Shown here in pieces: positions 46,731-56,330 of a stretch of 64,000 nucleotides of DNA. How positions within the stretch are numbered: position 1 is the first letter of the stretch; every line of letters begins with the position of its first letter. This DNA comes from Pseudomonas sp. PB120 (GTDB lineage: Bacteria > Pseudomonadota > Gammaproteobacteria > Pseudomonadales > Pseudomonadaceae). Position numbers and translations under genes: made by a program. The notes below the pieces were generated by a model. It had not been told where the DNA came from. It made no database searches and was given only the letters and a program-made list of their open reading frames with translations. The stretch spans positions 62,001-126,000 of the forward strand of contig NZ_RWIN01000142.1 of NCBI RefSeq assembly GCF_009761815.1. The letters are read 5' to 3'.

Positions 46731-47044
46731 GTGAATACCTGGATCTGTTGATCGTCGGCAACGACTTCGCTTTGGACGCGAGCCGCCAGCCGGTACCGGT
46801 CGAGGACCGGGCCTGCATCGCCCAGGACATCGCACACATGATCCGAGAGACCGGGCTGCTGGTGACCCTGGTGGCCGAGCGCAATCGCCTGAAACAGCGC
46901 GACTGCATCCAGCAGCTGGAACTGCTGGTCGAGGACGACGTGCGCCTGGTACCCGGTACTGCCCGGATCACCCAGCTGGAGCCCGGCCAGTACCTGGTCA
47001 CGGCCAAAACCATCAAATTCGGCGATATCGAGGTAACCCTTTGA
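46727..47044 (+). CDS. DUF2590-family baseplate-associated protein
   Basis: The 105-residue protein (MSEYLDLLIVGNDFALDASR; EDDVRLVPGTARITQLEPGQ) occupies the gpW position before gpJ and matches DUF2590 of HP1/K139-type phages. It is probably a small baseplate wedge component. It overlaps both neighbours by 4 bp. Confidence 0.78.
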   Translation: MSEYLDLLIVGNDFALDASRQPVPVEDRACIAQDIAHMIRETGLLVTLVAERNRLKQRDCIQQLELLVEDDVRLVPGTARITQLEPGQYLVTAKTIKFGDIEVTL

Positions 47045-48216
47045 GCGACGTGGATTTCAAACAGGCGCTGGCCGACGCCGGTATTCCCACCACCGAGGCT
47101 GCATTGCGCCAGGCGTGGGAGGCCGAAGTAACCGCCCAGGGTAGCAAGCTGGCCAACACCAGCAGCTATTCGCCGTTCTGGCGTGTGGTCACCGCGCTGG
47201 TGACCAAACCGGTGCTTTGGCTGCTGACCTTCGTTAGTGACACCGTGTTGCCAAATTTCTTCGTAAAGACGGCCACCGGCACCTGGCTGGACATGCTCGC
47301 CTGGGCGGTCAACGTCACCCGCAAAAGCGCGGTGAAGTCGAAGGGCACCATTCTGTTTACCCGGGCGGTATCGGGTGGTGCGCTGCAGGTGCCGATCGGC
47401 ACCCTGGTGCAATCCAGCTCGATCAACGGCCACGTCTATCAGCTGGTGACCACAGCGGTGGGCAACTTCACCGATGGACTGCTGCAGCTGCAGATTCCGG
47501 TGGAGGCGGTCGAGGAGGGCAGTGGTTTTAACCTGGCCCCGGGTTACTACGGGGTTTTGCCGGTCCCGGTACCAGGCATCGTCTCGGTCACCAACACCGA
47601 CGATTGGTTGTCCTCACCAGGTGCGGACCAAGAACTGGATGATGACCTGCGTCTGCGCGTGCGCAACCAGTTCTCGGCGGTCAACCAGTGGCATACCGAT
47701 GCGGTGTATCGCGCCCTTATCGCCGCGTTTCCCGGCGTGCAGCCCGACGGTGTGTACTTCGAACACGACGCACCCCGTGGCCCGGGCAGCGCGAATGCCT
47801 TTGTCCTGTTCGAGGCCGGCGTGCCCGCCGCCGAGTACCTGGTGCAGATCAACGCCAAAATCCGCGACGAGGGCAATCACGGCCACGGTGATGATCTGCT
47901 GGTGATGGTCATGCCCGAAACCCTGGCCAACATCGCCGTGGACATCTGGCCCCGATCGACACTCACGGAGGTGCAACGTACCGCGCTCAAGGCCGACGTC
48001 GAGCTGTTCATTCGGGCGGCATTCCGTGAAAGCAGCGCCAAGGACTATCAGCCGACGCTGACCTTCCCGCAGTCGCGCTTTTCGTTCAGCCGCCTCGGCG
48101 AGGAATTGCACCAGCAGTTCGCCAGCCTTGAGTCGTTGCGCTTTACCAACACCGACATTCTGTCCGAGCTGAGCATTCCCCGGATCCAGACGCTGCAGGT
48201 AACGCTCCATGATTAA
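47041..48216 (+). CDS. Baseplate wedge protein J
   Basis: The 391-residue protein shows the gpJ pattern (TGTWLDMLAWAVNVTRKSAV; GSGFNLAPGYYGVLPVPVPG; DQELDDDLRLRVRNQFSAVN). It begins with TTG overlapping the previous stop. GpJ forms the baseplate periphery with gpI and gpW. Confidence 0.92.
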   Translation: MSDVDFKQALADAGIPTTEAALRQAWEAEVTAQGSKLANTSSYSPFWRVVTALVTKPVLWLLTFVSDTVLPNFFVKTATGTWLDMLAWAVNVTRKSAVKSKGTILFTRAVSGGALQVPIGTLVQSSSINGHVYQLVTTAVGNFTDGLLQLQIPVEAVEEGSGFNLAPGYYGVLPVPVPGIVSVTNTDDWLSSPGADQELDDDLRLRVRNQFSAVNQWHTDAVYRALIAAFPGVQPDGVYFEHDAPRGPGSANAFVLFEAGVPAAEYLVQINAKIRDEGNHGHGDDLLVMVMPETLANIAVDIWPRSTLTEVQRTALKADVELFIRAAFRESSAKDYQPTLTFPQSRFSFSRLGEELHQQFASLESLRFTNTDILSELSIPRIQTLQVTLHD

Positions 48217-48733
48217 GCTCGAATTGCCCTTCTGGCTCGACGGCGCAGAGCCCTCGAAGCTCAAGGCAGCGGCGCAGTCCTGGTGGGAAACGGTGGAAGG
48301 CTGGATGCGCTGGCCGCTGCTGCAGATGGACGCCGAAACCTGCCACCTGACCGTGCTCGATCTGCTCGCCTGGCAGCGCGACATCACCCGCTTCAAGGGC
48401 GAGCCCGAGCCGCTTTACCGCCTGCGCGTGAAGTACGCCTTCATCAACGCGGTGGACGCCGGCAGCACCGCCGGAATGAAACGCATTCTGCAGCGCCTGG
48501 GCGTCGGTTACGTCGAGATCGAGGAGCGCATGCCCGATCGGGATTGGGACGTGGTGCTGCTGCGTTTCTCCGACACCCAACTGGCGCAAAACCCCGAGCT
48601 GTTGCGGGTGTTGATTCAACAATACGGCCGCACCTGCCGCCGCTATGACTTCGTGACCATCACACCGGTGCCGTTTCGTATCGCCGTGGTCGACTTCAAC
48701 GATGACCAGCAAACGCTGGTTGCCAGCCTTTAG
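48209..48733 (+). CDS. Tail protein I (baseplate wedge)
   Basis: The 174-residue protein (MIKLELPFWLDGAEPSKLKA; LTVLDLLAWQRDITRFKGEP; AVDAGSTAGMKRILQRLGVG) matches the P2 gpI family that joins gpJ to the fibre. It overlaps gpJ by 8 bp. Confidence 0.9.
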   Translation: MIKLELPFWLDGAEPSKLKAAAQSWWETVEGWMRWPLLQMDAETCHLTVLDLLAWQRDITRFKGEPEPLYRLRVKYAFINAVDAGSTAGMKRILQRLGVGYVEIEERMPDRDWDVVLLRFSDTQLAQNPELLRVLIQQYGRTCRRYDFVTITPVPFRIAVVDFNDDQQTLVASL

Positions 48734-48741
48734 GAGCCCCC

Positions 48742-50586
48742 ATGGGAGCCAGTATTACCCTTGCGGGTGAAAGCCTGATTGCGCAGAAGCACGTCGCCCA
48801 GCAGGGCCTTGACGTGGTGCGCTTCATTTTTGCCAACGTCCCTGGGCTTGACCCCAGTGGGCCGGTCGATCGCGCAGCACCCAAACCAGCCGCTGGACAG
48901 ATCGTCCACGTCTACGACATCCCGGGCGAAAATGCCGGCTATGTGAATCCCAACCAGGTCGTGTACAGCTCGCAGATCGGCTCTGACATTGGCGACTGGG
49001 ATTTCAACTGGATCGGCTTGGAGACGGCTGAAGGTGTGTTGTTTGCCGTGGCCTACGTGCCGCTGCAGATCAAACGCCGCAACATCCCGCCGCTGCAGAT
49101 TGGCAACAACCTGACGCGCAACTTCCTGGTGGCTTTCGACGGCGCCCAGGCGCTGACCGGCATCACCATTGATGCCAGCACCTGGCAGCACGACTTCACT
49201 GTGCGCTTGGCCGGCATCGATGAGCGCGAGCGCTTGAGCAATCGGGACATCTTCGGGCGAGCGTGCTTTTTCGGCAGCTCGCTGCAGGTGGAAAAGGTCG
49301 GCAGCGTTTACCAGGTCAAACCGGGGACTGCTTACATCGACGGGATCCGCCTGGAGCGCACGGCCGCTCTGCCGATCGTGCCGCCGGCATTCCCCACCAC
49401 GGTCTGGCTCGACGTTGCGCTTCAGCGCGAAATGAGCGATGTCGTTGCCAGCTGGCAGGTGGTGTTCGGCGCTGATAAGCCCGACTTCACCGACAGCGCC
49501 GGCGTGCGTCATTACTGCGTGGCGATCGCGGACCTGACCAACGCCAATACCCTGATCGATCGCCGCTCCGTCGAGGCGATCAGCGGGCCGTTGGTGACTC
49601 ATTTCGCGGCGCGAATCGGTGACTACGAGCAACTGCGTGCGCGAGCAACGACCAAGGATGACGTCGACCTGGGCAACTTGCCCAACGCCAAGAGCGACAG
49701 TCTGGAGTTGGATGATTCCGAAAGCCTGGCAACGTCCAAGGCGGTGGGCAAAGTGTGGAAATCGATCTGTGTGCAGACGTCCAATTTTGCCGTCAACAAA
49801 GTGCTGACAGCGGCTGAACGCGGTTTAGTCCTGGTCGATGCCAGCGCGGCGGGTCGCACCATCACACTGCCGGCTTCGAACGCCGCGTTAGGGGTGATTG
49901 ACTTCATCGTTCGCCGCACCGACAACACCGGCAATCGTCTGGTGGTGCAAGCGTCCGGAACAGACAAGATCAAGTTTCACACGCACCTCAAAGCGAGTGG
50001 CTACCCGTTTTTTATCCTGATGGGCGCGGGCGACTACTGGCACGTCCGCAGCGACGGTGCTGGTAACTGGTGGCCGATTGGCCGTTTCGACAGTACGCCA
50101 CTGGGTCGGCCGGTTTTCGAAACCACCACGTTGTTCAGCCCGGGTGGTTATGGCGCCTTTAATGGCTCGGAACTCATTCGTTCGGAATGGCCGTGGACAT
50201 GGGACCACGCGCAGCAATCCGAAATGCTGACCACCGAAGCGGCTCGCGTCGGCATGGAGGGTGGCTGGACTTCCGGCGATGGCGTGTCGACATTTCGGGG
50301 TCCAGAAGGCCGGGCCGAGTTTCTTCGAATCCTGGACGACACCCGGGGCATCGATGTAGGACGCAAGGCGGGCAGTCGTCAGAAGGCGACCGGCATCCAA
50401 GGGTTTGTCGGTGGCGATGGCTCCGCATTATTCGTTGGGTTGAGCGATATGGATGCGACAGCGGACGGCGGTGTACAGCCCTGGAACTACTACCAGCAGA
50501 CAGGATCGGGCGGCGTTATCAATTCTGCACCGAACCGCGTGCATCCCCGAAACATTGCCTATCCAGGCCGAATCAAACTGATCTGA
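48742..50586 (+). CDS. Tail fibre protein (gpH-like)
   Basis: The 614-residue fibre has a conserved N-terminal baseplate-binding part (MGASITLAGESLIAQKHVAQ; VYDIPGENAGYVNPNQVVYS), a middle DLGNLPNAKSDSLELDDSES repeat-like stretch and a C-terminal receptor-binding region. The C-terminus determines host range in this family. Confidence 0.9.
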   Translation: MGASITLAGESLIAQKHVAQQGLDVVRFIFANVPGLDPSGPVDRAAPKPAAGQIVHVYDIPGENAGYVNPNQVVYSSQIGSDIGDWDFNWIGLETAEGVLFAVAYVPLQIKRRNIPPLQIGNNLTRNFLVAFDGAQALTGITIDASTWQHDFTVRLAGIDERERLSNRDIFGRACFFGSSLQVEKVGSVYQVKPGTAYIDGIRLERTAALPIVPPAFPTTVWLDVALQREMSDVVASWQVVFGADKPDFTDSAGVRHYCVAIADLTNANTLIDRRSVEAISGPLVTHFAARIGDYEQLRARATTKDDVDLGNLPNAKSDSLELDDSESLATSKAVGKVWKSICVQTSNFAVNKVLTAAERGLVLVDASAAGRTITLPASNAALGVIDFIVRRTDNTGNRLVVQASGTDKIKFHTHLKASGYPFFILMGAGDYWHVRSDGAGNWWPIGRFDSTPLGRPVFETTTLFSPGGYGAFNGSELIRSEWPWTWDHAQQSEMLTTEAARVGMEGGWTSGDGVSTFRGPEGRAEFLRILDDTRGIDVGRKAGSRQKATGIQGFVGGDGSALFVGLSDMDATADGGVQPWNYYQQTGSGGVINSAPNRVHPRNIAYPGRIKLI

Positions 50587-50593
50587 GGCATCC

Positions 50594-51283
50594 ATGTTTA
50601 TCTATCTGACTGACAACACCGGCGTTCTGAACGGCCCTGTAGAGCTGCCGGTGATCCCGGGCATTGGCACGCAAATGCCGGCGAACGCCGTAGAACTTGA
50701 GGTTGAATTGGCCGCGCCGGAGGATGGGCACGTGTGGGTGCTCGGCGATGCCCAACCCGAGCAGATCGCCGATCACCGTGGCACGGTGTATCGAACGGAT
50801 AACGGCGCCGCCCTGCAGTATTTTGAGTTGGGTGACCTGCCGGAAGGGCTCACCGCGAAGCCCAAGCCATCAGCCGCTTATCAGTGGTGGCAAGGGGAAT
50901 GGGTTCAAGATTTAACCTCGCTGCATGCCTTGCAAGCGGCCAAAGTGAACGCCGGCTGCGTGGCCACGATCACCGGTGGTTTTTGGTCCTCGGCGTTGGG
51001 CAGTCCGCATCAGTACAGCAGTGAGATGGACGATCAACTGAACCTGACCGGCGCGGTGCTACGTGGCCTGGAAATGCTCTATGCCTGTCGCGATCAGCAG
51101 GGAGTAAAGGCGTTTCGTTCACATACCGTTGCGCAACTGCGCCAGGTCAGCGATGACTTTACCGATTACAAATTGCTGATGTTGCTGGAGGCCAATCGCC
51201 TGAAACAGCTGCTCGATCAGGCGCTTTTGGCTGGTGATCCGGCCGCCATCGAAGTGGTTATCTGGAAGGAGCCTCAGCCGTGA
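50594..51283 (+). CDS. Tail fibre assembly-type protein (DUF4376-like C-terminus)
   Basis: The 229-residue protein follows the fibre gene and starts MFIYLTDNTGVLNGPVELPV. Its C-terminal half (LTSLHALQAAKVNAGCVATI; SHTVAQLRQVSDDFTDYKLL) resembles DUF4376 segments found in fibre-associated proteins. It is probably a fibre chaperone. It overlaps the next gene by 4 bp. Confidence 0.75.
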   Translation: MFIYLTDNTGVLNGPVELPVIPGIGTQMPANAVELEVELAAPEDGHVWVLGDAQPEQIADHRGTVYRTDNGAALQYFELGDLPEGLTAKPKPSAAYQWWQGEWVQDLTSLHALQAAKVNAGCVATITGGFWSSALGSPHQYSSEMDDQLNLTGAVLRGLEMLYACRDQQGVKAFRSHTVAQLRQVSDDFTDYKLLMLLEANRLKQLLDQALLAGDPAAIEVVIWKEPQP

Positions 51284-52206
51284 ATTGGGCGCCAGTGAAC
51301 ATGCGTTGGCCTGAGCAGTCGACGGCGTGGATGGATCAGATGAACGATGCCAAGGAGATGGCTGGGGCAAACCTGCTCAGCACTGCCCAACGGTTGAGCA
51401 GTCTTGACGGCCTGGCCACCACCGATCCGAGCGCGATCGGCGGGATCGTCAAGGACGTCGTTGCGAACGGACGCGCCGCCCTCGATGCGCAGTTCAGCGA
51501 ATCTCCGAAATGCCTCGTCGTCACGCCGTTTCAAAGTGGCGTCGGCCAGGGCACTGGCTACCAGCGTTTTCTGTCGGCTCCCGGCGTGCTGCAGCGCCTG
51601 GCCGAAAAGCTCGACGACGGTACCGACGCTGCTCGACCGGATGGCGAGCAATACGCCCTGGTGCTGCTGTTCCTGGGCACCAATTTCGGTCTGTTGGCCA
51701 GTGTGTTGTCGAAGTTCAACGCCTTGCTGCCGATCGCGGATCTGCAGCGCGCCGAACGCCGAGCGCGCAACCTGGTGCAGCTTGAGGCGGAAAAGTGGCA
51801 GATCCCAATCAGCGGCATGCAGCCGGCGTGGTCCGAACTGCCGCTGCAGAGCTGCACCGTCGTCAAGACGGCCACTCAATCGTTCAACGGCCAGTTGGCC
51901 ATGATGGAAAGCTACGCGGCGGACAGTTCGCCGCTGAGCGACTTGGCCGAACTTGCCCAGCGTAAAGCGCAGCAGTCGGTCGACCAGGATGAAAAACTGT
52001 CGGCGCTCAAGGAACTGCTTTCGGGCGGCACCGACGAGCCGACCATGCAGGCCCGCTTAATTGGCCCAGGCGATACCAGTGAGCTTCGCAAGCAACTGCT
52101 CGAGGGCGACAACGCACCGGGGCATGAGTGGGTGCAGTCGGCTGGTGTGATCCTGGTCGGCTCGCTCCAGGGGCTGAGTTTCGTCCGCGAACTGGTGGGT
52201 CTATGA
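51280..52206 (+). CDS. Phage structural protein of unknown role (308 aa)
   Basis: The protein begins at a GTG (MNWAPVNMRWPEQSTAWMDQ) and has a helical first half and a hydrophobic segment (YALVLLFLGTNFGLLASVLS). The position between fibre and baseplate hub genes suggests a tail component. No firm family is recognised. Confidence 0.7.
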   Translation: MNWAPVNMRWPEQSTAWMDQMNDAKEMAGANLLSTAQRLSSLDGLATTDPSAIGGIVKDVVANGRAALDAQFSESPKCLVVTPFQSGVGQGTGYQRFLSAPGVLQRLAEKLDDGTDAARPDGEQYALVLLFLGTNFGLLASVLSKFNALLPIADLQRAERRARNLVQLEAEKWQIPISGMQPAWSELPLQSCTVVKTATQSFNGQLAMMESYAADSSPLSDLAELAQRKAQQSVDQDEKLSALKELLSGGTDEPTMQARLIGPGDTSELRKQLLEGDNAPGHEWVQSAGVILVGSLQGLSFVRELVGL

Positions 52207-52742
52207 CGCTGTTGCTCGATGGTGAACAGATCATTGGACACCGTCTGAAGGTCACCGCGAACCTGAAGATCGACAGTGACGACATGTCGGGACAGACCAG
52301 CAGCACCGACAAATCGCACAAGGGCTTCAAGCCGAAGACGCTGACGGTGGCGATGATGATTCGCTACAAGGACAGCGCCCACCTGCGCACGCTAATGCGA
52401 CTGGCCGAGGGCACCGCCGGCGGTGGCCAGCTGCGCACCTACCGAATCGTCAACGACACTGCCGAGGCCTTCGGCATTCGCCAAGTACAGTTTTCCGACG
52501 GCGTCAGCGCCCGGGAAGACGACACCCTGTCGCAATGGATCATCCAGTTCACCTTGTCCGAGAAACTGTCGAACCCTGAGAAAGTCGAGAGCCGCCGCGC
52601 CGCCAGCGGCGTCAATACGCAGTCCGCCCCGGGTGATGGTGTAGCTGGTGCCGGCGCGGGCGAGTCTGGAAACGGTCCGGAACTGACCGGCTTCGAAGCT
52701 GTACTGAAGAAGGTCGACAATTACCTGGGCGGTGCCTCATGA
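52203..52742 (+). CDS. Baseplate-associated phage protein (179 aa)
   Basis: The protein (MTLLLDGEQIIGHRLKVTAN; DMSGQTSSTDKSHKGFKPKT) looks like the LysM-type or adaptor proteins that join tube and hub, but the family is not certain. It overlaps both neighbours by 4 bp, indicating one translational unit with the hub and spike genes. Confidence 0.65.
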   Translation: MTLLLDGEQIIGHRLKVTANLKIDSDDMSGQTSSTDKSHKGFKPKTLTVAMMIRYKDSAHLRTLMRLAEGTAGGGQLRTYRIVNDTAEAFGIRQVQFSDGVSAREDDTLSQWIIQFTLSEKLSNPEKVESRRAASGVNTQSAPGDGVAGAGAGESGNGPELTGFEAVLKKVDNYLGGAS

Positions 52743-53437
52743 GTCTGAAACTGCACAAGGTGTTGACGATCAGCGGTGTGGTGCACCCGCTGGTGAAGGA
52801 CGAAGTTCGCCTGGACGTGAAAAGCCCAGGGCGAGCGATGTTCACGATTCAGTCCAGCACGCCCGTCAAAGGGCTGGTGACACTCGACATCGGGTACAAC
52901 GAAAGCGCCCTGCAGCGCCATTTCATCGGGTTCGTGGAGCGCAGCACCGTGGCCAACAGCGTGCAACAGGTCGTGCTCTGCCGCGAGCTGGCCGCTGTGC
53001 TGGCCAACCCACTGCCGTTGAACCTGCGCCATGTGGACCTGCGCGCTGTCCTGGGTGAGATCAGCGACAGGACCGGCCTGCGCTTTCGTGTTCCGGATCA
53101 GGCCTACACCAAGGTCAAGGCGCCGTTTTTCTACAGCCTGGCCGCTGGTTACCAGGCCATGGACAGTATGGCGCGAGTGTTCGGCGTTCCGGACTTCATC
53201 TGGCAGCAGCAGGGTGACGGCGAGGTGTTCGTGGGCAGTTGGGCCGACAGCTTCTTTGGTGCCCGTGCGCCGCTGCAGCTGCCAGTCGAGCTGTTCGACG
53301 GTTACCAGGGCAACCAGAGCGCGACGATTTCCGCGCTGCCCGGGCTGCGACCAGGTGCAACTATCAATCAAGGCGAGCGAATCACCAGCGTGACGCTTTC
53401 CGGCACTCAGATGGGGATCAAATGGACGACGCAATAA
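52739..53437 (+). CDS. Baseplate hub protein (gpD/gp27-like)
   Basis: The 232-residue protein (MSLKLHKVLTISGVVHPLVK; GRAMFTIQSSTPVKGLVTLD; DLRAVLGEISDRTGLRFRVP) has the beta-rich N-terminal half of tail hub proteins. It precedes the spike gene and overlaps it by 16 bp, so both are probably made together. Confidence 0.7.
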   Translation: MSLKLHKVLTISGVVHPLVKDEVRLDVKSPGRAMFTIQSSTPVKGLVTLDIGYNESALQRHFIGFVERSTVANSVQQVVLCRELAAVLANPLPLNLRHVDLRAVLGEISDRTGLRFRVPDQAYTKVKAPFFYSLAAGYQAMDSMARVFGVPDFIWQQQGDGEVFVGSWADSFFGARAPLQLPVELFDGYQGNQSATISALPGLRPGATINQGERITSVTLSGTQMGIKWTTQ

Positions 53438-54393
53438 AGCGCAGTGTCGAGCGGCAGTTTCCAGAATTGACCGGTGGCTATCACTTGCCACGGTTTGCGC
53501 GCGTGGTCGGGATCGCCGATGCGCCCGCCGGCGCCGGGATCTGTGACGACTTCCGCCCGCGTTACGCGGTCGACATTGAAGTGCTATTGCCCAGCGGCGA
53601 GGCGGATCCCGACATGCCGGTGCTGTCCGGCGTTCCGCTTCCGGTCCCAACGGGCGGCGAAGAGATGGGCGTCTATGGATTCCCCGAGGAGGGCACCCGC
53701 GTGGTCGTGTGCTTCGCCTATGGCCTACCGAGCAGTCCGTATATCCAGACGATCCTGCCGCACGGGCTGAGCCTGCCGAAGGTGCCCAAGGGTGACCAGG
53801 TGTGGCAGCACAGTGATGCCGTGCAGCAGCGCGTTGACGCGGATGGCAACTGGACCCGGCAGACTGACGGGAAGATTCGGGATCAGGCGATCGAGCGCGA
53901 GGTTGAGGCGAACGACAACCAGGAGCGATACCAGAGCCACGTCCACCAGGTTGAGCACCATTCGACGGAAACGGTCGGCGGCGTCAAGAAGATCGAGGCA
54001 CTGGGCGCGCTCAAGCTCAATTCCGCCGGCACTGCGACAATCGCGGCCCTTGATGATTTGCACCAAGCCACCGGGCGGGACTTCAATTTGGTCGTGGGTC
54101 AGAAGCACAACGCCGCTGTGGGTGGAGACATGCAGGAGAAGATCCAGGGCCTGCGCGAGAGCATGGCCGGAATCAGCCAGCGGATGCAGGCGCCGAGATC
54201 ATGGGTGGGATCTGAAAGTCTGAACGTGCTACGAGTCCTCTGTGAGTTACTGGACTTAACTGCGCAAATGAATTTACAGATCGCTGCGCACGTCCATGGA
54301 ACCGGACCAATCCCCTCTACAGCAGCAATATTTACGAGTAATGCCGCTCTCTCTGCTGAACTTTCGAGTGCGATGAAACTGATAACAATGTGA
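53422..54393 (+). CDS. Baseplate spike protein (gpV/gp5-like)
   Basis: The 323-residue protein has an OB-fold-like N-terminal part (HLPRFARVVGIADAPAGAGI; MGVYGFPEEGTRVVVCFAYG) and a repetitive, charged beta region (DGNWTRQTDGKIRDQAIERE; STETVGGVKKIEALGALKLN), as in membrane-piercing spikes. The ATG at 53422 is preferred over longer readings inside the hub gene. It is the last late gene, before the convergent cargo operon. Confidence 0.82.
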   Translation: MDDAIKRSVERQFPELTGGYHLPRFARVVGIADAPAGAGICDDFRPRYAVDIEVLLPSGEADPDMPVLSGVPLPVPTGGEEMGVYGFPEEGTRVVVCFAYGLPSSPYIQTILPHGLSLPKVPKGDQVWQHSDAVQQRVDADGNWTRQTDGKIRDQAIEREVEANDNQERYQSHVHQVEHHSTETVGGVKKIEALGALKLNSAGTATIAALDDLHQATGRDFNLVVGQKHNAAVGGDMQEKIQGLRESMAGISQRMQAPRSWVGSESLNVLRVLCELLDLTAQMNLQIAAHVHGTGPIPSTAAIFTSNAALSAELSSAMKLITM

Positions 54394-54407
54394 TCGTAAA
54401 GCTGAAT

Positions 54408-55202
54408 TTAAATTAAGAATTTCTGAAGTGGTTCTGAATTAATCAAGAGGCTGTTTAAAGAAGGGGGCACTATGGTGCCGTTGGAGTGCAGTGTATATTG
54501 GAAGCGATACTCCTTTTCTGATTTAAACGGTATTGGCGGCTTTGTGAATGCGATGTCCTTCATTCTGGATTTTAGCTCGTCAGGCAACAGGTGGGTTGTG
54601 TTGTTTATGTGTATTTCGCGTAGGTCGTAAGTTACTTCGTCGCATCGAAAATTTATTCTGAGATCTCTATTGCAAAATTCTTCAGGGATGATGAAATTTC
54701 CTACTCTGGATTCTGTGTCAATGGTAGATAGTAGTGTTGTCCCTATGGCAATGCCGAATTTATGGGCATCTTTATAATTTATGAACCACTGGTCGTCGTA
54801 GTCTGGAAAAAGCTCCATGCAGTCACGCTGTTCTTTTACATGAGACATGCAAAAAATGAAGCTGTTGTGGTCTTCCCTTGTGATTGTCGCCGAAGAGTCC
54901 TGAAGTGTTACGTTTTCCCCTTCTCTTTCTACATACGTGTAGCTGTCCATACGCATGCTGTTTTGCCCTGGGAACTGGATGCAATCGTTGTCTCCGATTA
55001 CCATGCCAGGAAATATCGTGTTATGCCAGACTCGATCGATCGTGACGATGCCGTCCAGTTTTACTTTGAATGTGTATATTCCTTCTTCACGATCAGCTAT
55101 CTGCAGCTTCTCAGTGGCACGGTATTCATAAAGACTGCCAAGTTTTAGAAGGCTTCCGCTTTTTATGTTGTGTTTTTTGTCGCATCTCTTTGCTAAAAAC
55201 AT
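54408..55202 (-). CDS. AT-rich cargo protein A (264 aa), unknown function
   Basis: The protein begins MFLAKRCDKKHNIKSGSLLK and has the pattern LGSLYEYR then IADREEG (residues ~21-41), which recalls uncharacterised proteins often found in defence islands. I cannot assign a family. It is the second gene of a two-gene minus-strand operon, 11 bp behind its partner with an AGAGGC site. The DNA is clearly AT-richer than the late genes. Confidence 0.72.
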   Translation of the reverse strand: MFLAKRCDKKHNIKSGSLLKLGSLYEYRATEKLQIADREEGIYTFKVKLDGIVTIDRVWHNTIFPGMVIGDNDCIQFPGQNSMRMDSYTYVEREGENVTLQDSSATITREDHNSFIFCMSHVKEQRDCMELFPDYDDQWFINYKDAHKFGIAIGTTLLSTIDTESRVGNFIIPEEFCNRDLRINFRCDEVTYDLREIHINNTTHLLPDELKSRMKDIAFTKPPIPFKSEKEYRFQYTLHSNGTIVPPSLNSLLINSEPLQKFLI

Positions 55203-55213
55203 GATGTTGCCTC

Positions 55214-56254
55214 TTATTTTATTGTTTTGCTGTAGCCATCGATACCGAGCGACCTGAGTAGCGGCCTTCGGTGATCACCAAATTGAGTGGATATAGCACG
55301 TAGATAGGCTGCTGTTTCGATGTCTTTGTTATCTATGCCGGGCCAGAAAAATGGTACGTTCTCATTGTTTAAGCTTTCTATAAAAGTAATATGAGTAAGC
55401 GATAGGAAAATTCTGGCGAAGTTGGTAGGGTTGTTGAAGTTGTTTTTTAACATGTGTATGATTACATGCCTGTTAAATCCAGCGGTGTTGCCGTCATTAG
55501 GTTTGTATAAAACTTCTTTAAAGAATACTCTGAATGCATTCATGACGTCGCATTGAGGGCATATGTGAGTCAAGAAATCTATTTCAATGTCTGCGCTGTA
55601 AAATTTTCCGGGGTGCCAAACGTAATTTAAGGTGCGCCGACTACCCCATTGAAGAATTATTTCTTTCAGTCGCTGTTCAAAAATCGCTGCACTTATAGTT
55701 CTGGAGTCGGTGCTTAAAGTTTTGTTTTGAATGTTGCGAAGGCCAGCCTCGAATACTGGAATTAAAGACATTATCGCTATATGGTCCATGCCTATATAGT
55801 ATGCTTCTATTGCCTCGAAAATTATTGTCTTATATTCTTTTAGTGCTTCGCTTTGAGAAAAGTATTTGTTGTAGTAAGTGGCTGCTACTTCGATGCTGAA
55901 TATTTTATGTAGCCATTCATCTGATGCTTCCAATGGTGAGGCAGATTTGTTTATTTTGTATATTGAATTCACCAGATCTCCTTCCCCTATGTGGAACGGG
56001 ACCGGTATGGATAGTTCGAGCATTCTTTCCTGTGTGCCAGTAACTCGACCCCACTTCTTGTTGTAATAATCTATTGGTCGCTCCGTGATGAAACAGACAC
56101 CTTGACCTGTATTTATTTCAAAGCCAGGCTTGCCAATATCTTTTTCTGTTACTTCAATATTTTCATCCGCATGTTGCTTAAATGTGTCGATAATTTGCTG
56201 TGCGGTCAGCTTTGGCTGCTTACTTAGCCACTTAAGAGTTTTTTCGTACTTCAT
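55214..56254 (-). CDS. AT-rich cargo protein B (346 aa) with a HEPN-like R-X4-H motif
   Basis: The protein is mostly helical (IEAYYIGMDHIAIMSLIPVF) and carries FNRHVIIHML with Arg262 and His267, fitting the R-X4-6-H signature of HEPN ribonucleases; a preceding Asn (NRH) is also typical. It also has HICPQCDVMNAF, a possible CXXC. It leads a two-gene operon. Position at the end of the tail genes, where P2-like phages keep lysogenic-conversion genes, and base composition suggest an acquired anti-phage module. This is inference. Confidence 0.72.
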   Translation of the reverse strand: MKYEKTLKWLSKQPKLTAQQIIDTFKQHADENIEVTEKDIGKPGFEINTGQGVCFITERPIDYYNKKWGRVTGTQERMLELSIPVPFHIGEGDLVNSIYKINKSASPLEASDEWLHKIFSIEVAATYYNKYFSQSEALKEYKTIIFEAIEAYYIGMDHIAIMSLIPVFEAGLRNIQNKTLSTDSRTISAAIFEQRLKEIILQWGSRRTLNYVWHPGKFYSADIEIDFLTHICPQCDVMNAFRVFFKEVLYKPNDGNTAGFNRHVIIHMLKNNFNNPTNFARIFLSLTHITFIESLNNENVPFFWPGIDNKDIETAAYLRAISTQFGDHRRPLLRSLGIDGYSKTIK

Positions 56255-56330
56255 AGGAAAATCCCCATTCCTTGGCTCGAAAATTCAGTTCCGACTATAA
56301 AATGACTATCCTACAACTTTATAGTGGTTG

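Noticed and set aside
44277-46835. 852-codon minus-strand frame opposite the tape measure gene
   Set aside because: A shadow of the high-GC tape measure gene, rich in His, Gln and Arg without domain features.
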